In this document: in pieces, positions 61,930-64,000 of the stretch | How the letters are laid out: the number at the start of each line of letters is the position of its first letter | Numbering within the stretch: the stretch's first letter is position 1 | Assembly (NCBI RefSeq): GCF_001592005.1 | Contig: NZ_BCVZ01000009.1 | Location: 62,001 to 126,000 of the forward strand | Length of the DNA stretch: 64,000 nucleotides | Reading direction: 5' to 3' | Origin: Bacillus sonorensis NBRC 101234 = KCTC 13918 | GTDB taxonomy: Bacteria > Bacillota > Bacilli > Bacillales > Bacillaceae | Translations under genes and position numbers: made by a program | The notes under the pieces: model-generated | Told to the model about the DNA's origin: nothing | Databases searched by the model: none | The model's input: only the letters and a program-made list of their open reading frames with translations

Positions 61930-63863
61930 TGGAACGCTGTATTTTGCTTGTTGGGGAAGGCATGATCGCAGATGATGTGTCAAAACAATTATCCGGCCGG
62001 TATCGAGTGCTTCGCCAGCCTGATGTTAAGGCGGGAATTCCCGGGGAAACCGGGCTTGTTCTTATCGTGCATGATGCCTGGCGCCCGTCCGTATATCACG
62101 AGGCGGAAGCCATATTAAGGCCAGCGGGAATTCCATGGCTTCGCGGCTTTGTTTCATTTGGTGAAGGTGTCATCGGCCCCCTTGTGTGTCCGGAGGACGC
62201 CGGCTGCTCCAGCTGCGCTGATATGAGGCGGTTCATCACCGGCCCCGACAGCACAGAAATGCGGATGCTCATGCAGCAAAATAGGGATTTTCACCGTGAC
62301 CCCTGGGCATCTCAGGCAGGATGCCGCCATATGGTCCGCTTGATCTGTACAGAGATCAAAAACATGATGGAGAATGGCCGGAGCCGTTTAAAAAACAAGC
62401 TGTGGCTGATCAATTTCAAAACATTGGATTGCTCCTTACACTCTGTTATGCCTGAACCGCTCTGTGAGGTCTGCGGCCGATTGCCTGACGATACAGCGGA
62501 ATCGGCCCTGATTTCGCTTAAACCGGCTCCAAAAACGGGGCCGGGCAGCTACCGGACGCGGCGGACAGATGATTTGCAAGATGTGCTGAGACAAGAATAC
62601 CTCGATCCCAGGACGGGAATCTTCAATGGAAAATTATTTGATGCCATCCTGCCATTTGCCGATATGATCGTCAATATGCCTTTATGGATAGGAAGCGAAG
62701 GTGTCGGGGGGCGAAGCCATTCCTATGAGGAAAGTGAATTAACGGCTATTTTAGAGGGCTTGGAGCGCTATTCCGGAATCGAGCCCCGCGGCAAACGGAC
62801 GGCAATCTATGATTGCTACCGCAATCTCAAAGATCAGGCGCTAGACCCAAGAACCGCCGGACTCCATGATGAAGAACAGTATAAACAGCCTGATTTTCCT
62901 TTCAAGCCATTTGATCCAAATCGTCCGCTTGATTGGGTATGGGGCTATTCTTTTATGCAAAAGCGGCCGATATTGGTTCCCGAATCTCTCGCCTATTACA
63001 GCCTGGGCCGTGAAGACAGCTTTGTTTACGAAACGTCGAATGGATGTGCATTGGGCGGGACTCTGGAAGAAGCGATTTTCCACGCCATTTTAGAAGTTGT
63101 TGAACGGGATTCCTTTTTGCTGACTTGGTTTGCCAGACTTCCTCTCCGCCAGATTGAGCTTCATTCATGCGAAGACGAGGAATTGAGATTAATGATTGAG
63201 CGGGTGCGCGCCGTGGCCGGATATGACCTGTATGTGTTTAATTCAACGATGGAGCACGGCATTCCAAGCATCTGGGCGATCGCCAAAAACAGAAAACAGC
63301 ATGGCTTGAATCTTATTTGCTCTGCGGGAGCACATCCAGATCCCTCTAAAGCGGTCAAAAGCGCACTACATGAGCTTGCGGGGATGATGTTCAAGCATGA
63401 CGCAAAACTCGAGGCCGAAAGAGACAAATATGAAGAGATGCTCCACAATCCTTTTCTCGTTCGGGAAATGGAGGAACACAGCCTGCTGTACGGTTTGCCG
63501 GAAGCCGAGGAGCGCCTTCGGTTTTTGTTGGAGCAAAATCAGCCGCTTACCACCTTTCAAGAAGCGTTCAAGCAAAAGACAAACAACCTGGATTTAAAAA
63601 AAGATCTTGAAGAGCTTCTCGAAACATTCCGCCGACTGAACCTTGAGGTGATCGTTGTTGACCAAACATCGCCGGTCACAAAACGAAATGGCTTGTATTG
63701 TGTGAAAGTGCTGATTCCCGGCATGCTGCCGATGACATTCGGGCACCGCCTCACCCGCTTGACCGGTCTTGAACGGGTTTTGACAGTGCCGGCAAAGCTT
63801 GGCTATAGAAAAGAGACGCTGACATTCGATGAACTGAATCAACATCCTCACCCGTTTCCTTAA
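61929..63863 (+). CDS. YcaO-type TOMM cyclodehydratase
   Basis: A 644-residue enzyme. The N-terminal 210 residues form a Rossmann-like partner region with two cysteine pairs, CSSC near 95 and CEVC near 179, likely a zinc site. The YcaO domain spans about 215-644. ATP/Mg motifs are seen in the ESELTAILEGLERY segment near 270 and in EEAIFHAILEVVERDSFLL near 385. The last residues HPHPFP contain the PxPxP motif that YcaO cyclodehydratases use for catalysis. It should turn Cys/Ser of the precursor into azolines with ATP. A ribosome site AAGGAGGAGG precedes it. Confidence 0.9.
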   Translation: MERCILLVGEGMIADDVSKQLSGRYRVLRQPDVKAGIPGETGLVLIVHDAWRPSVYHEAEAILRPAGIPWLRGFVSFGEGVIGPLVCPEDAGCSSCADMRRFITGPDSTEMRMLMQQNRDFHRDPWASQAGCRHMVRLICTEIKNMMENGRSRLKNKLWLINFKTLDCSLHSVMPEPLCEVCGRLPDDTAESALISLKPAPKTGPGSYRTRRTDDLQDVLRQEYLDPRTGIFNGKLFDAILPFADMIVNMPLWIGSEGVGGRSHSYEESELTAILEGLERYSGIEPRGKRTAIYDCYRNLKDQALDPRTAGLHDEEQYKQPDFPFKPFDPNRPLDWVWGYSFMQKRPILVPESLAYYSLGREDSFVYETSNGCALGGTLEEAIFHAILEVVERDSFLLTWFARLPLRQIELHSCEDEELRLMIERVRAVAGYDLYVFNSTMEHGIPSIWAIAKNRKQHGLNLICSAGAHPDPSKAVKSALHELAGMMFKHDAKLEAERDKYEEMLHNPFLVREMEEHSLLYGLPEAEERLRFLLEQNQPLTTFQEAFKQKTNNLDLKKDLEELLETFRRLNLEVIVVDQTSPVTKRNGLYCVKVLIPGMLPMTFGHRLTRLTGLERVLTVPAKLGYRKETLTFDELNQHPHPFP

Positions 63864-63936
63864 AACTTGCATGTTTTGATCGTTCTGTTTTACGATAAGG
63901 CGGAAATTTTAGGCGACTCCAATGAAACAGGAGTAC

Positions 63937-63970
63937 AAACGGCCCATCGTTTTGACCGGGGCCGTTTTCA
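63937..63970 (+). terminator. Terminator-like hairpin after the TOMM genes
   Basis: AAACGGCCC and GGGCCGTTT pair around a 13-base loop, followed by TC and further T-rich sequence. It suggests that the visible operon ends here, although genes may follow outside the window. Confidence 0.65.
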
Positions 63971-64000
63971 TGATCGTTTGTTTTTTTATTTCAGCGGATG

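Overview
The window comes from a low-to-moderate GC, endospore-forming Firmicute, almost certainly the Bacillus licheniformis / B. paralicheniformis group. The evidence is protein content and gene order close to the B. subtilis yhf-yhg-yha-yhe region (compared from memory, no search run), strong GGAGG ribosome sites, frequent TTG/GTG starts, and spore genes (sspB, yhaL, yheC/yheD, YjcZ-type peptides). Most genes are ordinary core genes. Novelty lies in small insertions, decayed genes, RNA leaders and, at the right end, a thiazole/oxazole-modified peptide (TOMM) locus.

Layout. 1-7.6 kb: lcfB (cut by the window edge, with promoter and FadR-type box), lplJ, yhfI, yhfH, gltT, a tyrosine-rich micro-gene, yhfE, and fabHB with a FapR-type box. 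7.7-16.5 kb: yhgE with its TetR neighbour yhgD, the late haem genes hemE-hemH-hemY, and pbpF. 16.6-25.6 kb: hmoB, yhfA-yhaA, ecsA-ecsB-ecsC, hit, serC, and trpP with a TRAP-type (G/U)AG repeat over its start. 25.6-31.2 kb: yhaH, scoC, yhaI, yhaJ, a small membrane gene, two YjcZ-type peptides, prsA, yhaL and yhaM. 31.2-41.8 kb: yhaO-yhaN-yhaM, the ABC pair yhaQ-yhaP, yhzD, a decayed membrane-protein gene, yhaR and the K+/H+ antiporter operon khtS-khtT-khtU. 41.9-50 kb: a multiply frameshifted peptide deformylase pseudogene, hemZ, yhaX (catalytic Asp replaced by Asn), yheA, yheB, yheC-yheD. 50.2-59 kb: yheE, a yxkF-like regulator with msmX, a zinc-ribbon micro-gene, sspB, yheG, the heterodimeric drug exporter yheI-yheH (bmrC-bmrD) behind a leader peptide and tandem terminators, and nhaX.

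59.6-63.9 kb: a 107-residue precursor with about 20 Cys-Xaa-Ser triplets (23 Cys), an RNA hairpin, a 622-residue RRE/ThiF-like maturation protein, and a 644-residue protein with paired CxxC motifs and a C-terminal YcaO domain ending in PxPxP. This looks like a heterocycloanthracin-type TOMM pathway. The precursor would be bound through its leader, and its Cys/Ser residues cyclised to azolines by the YcaO partner. No dehydrogenase, protease or exporter is visible before a terminator near the window end.

Several regulatory circuits can be read directly: fatty-acid breakdown and synthesis (FadR and FapR boxes), tryptophan transport (TRAP), sugar import energising (a cre site before msmX), drug-induced attenuation (bmr leader), forespore expression (sspB). 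No rRNA, tRNA, CRISPR array or intact insertion sequence was seen.
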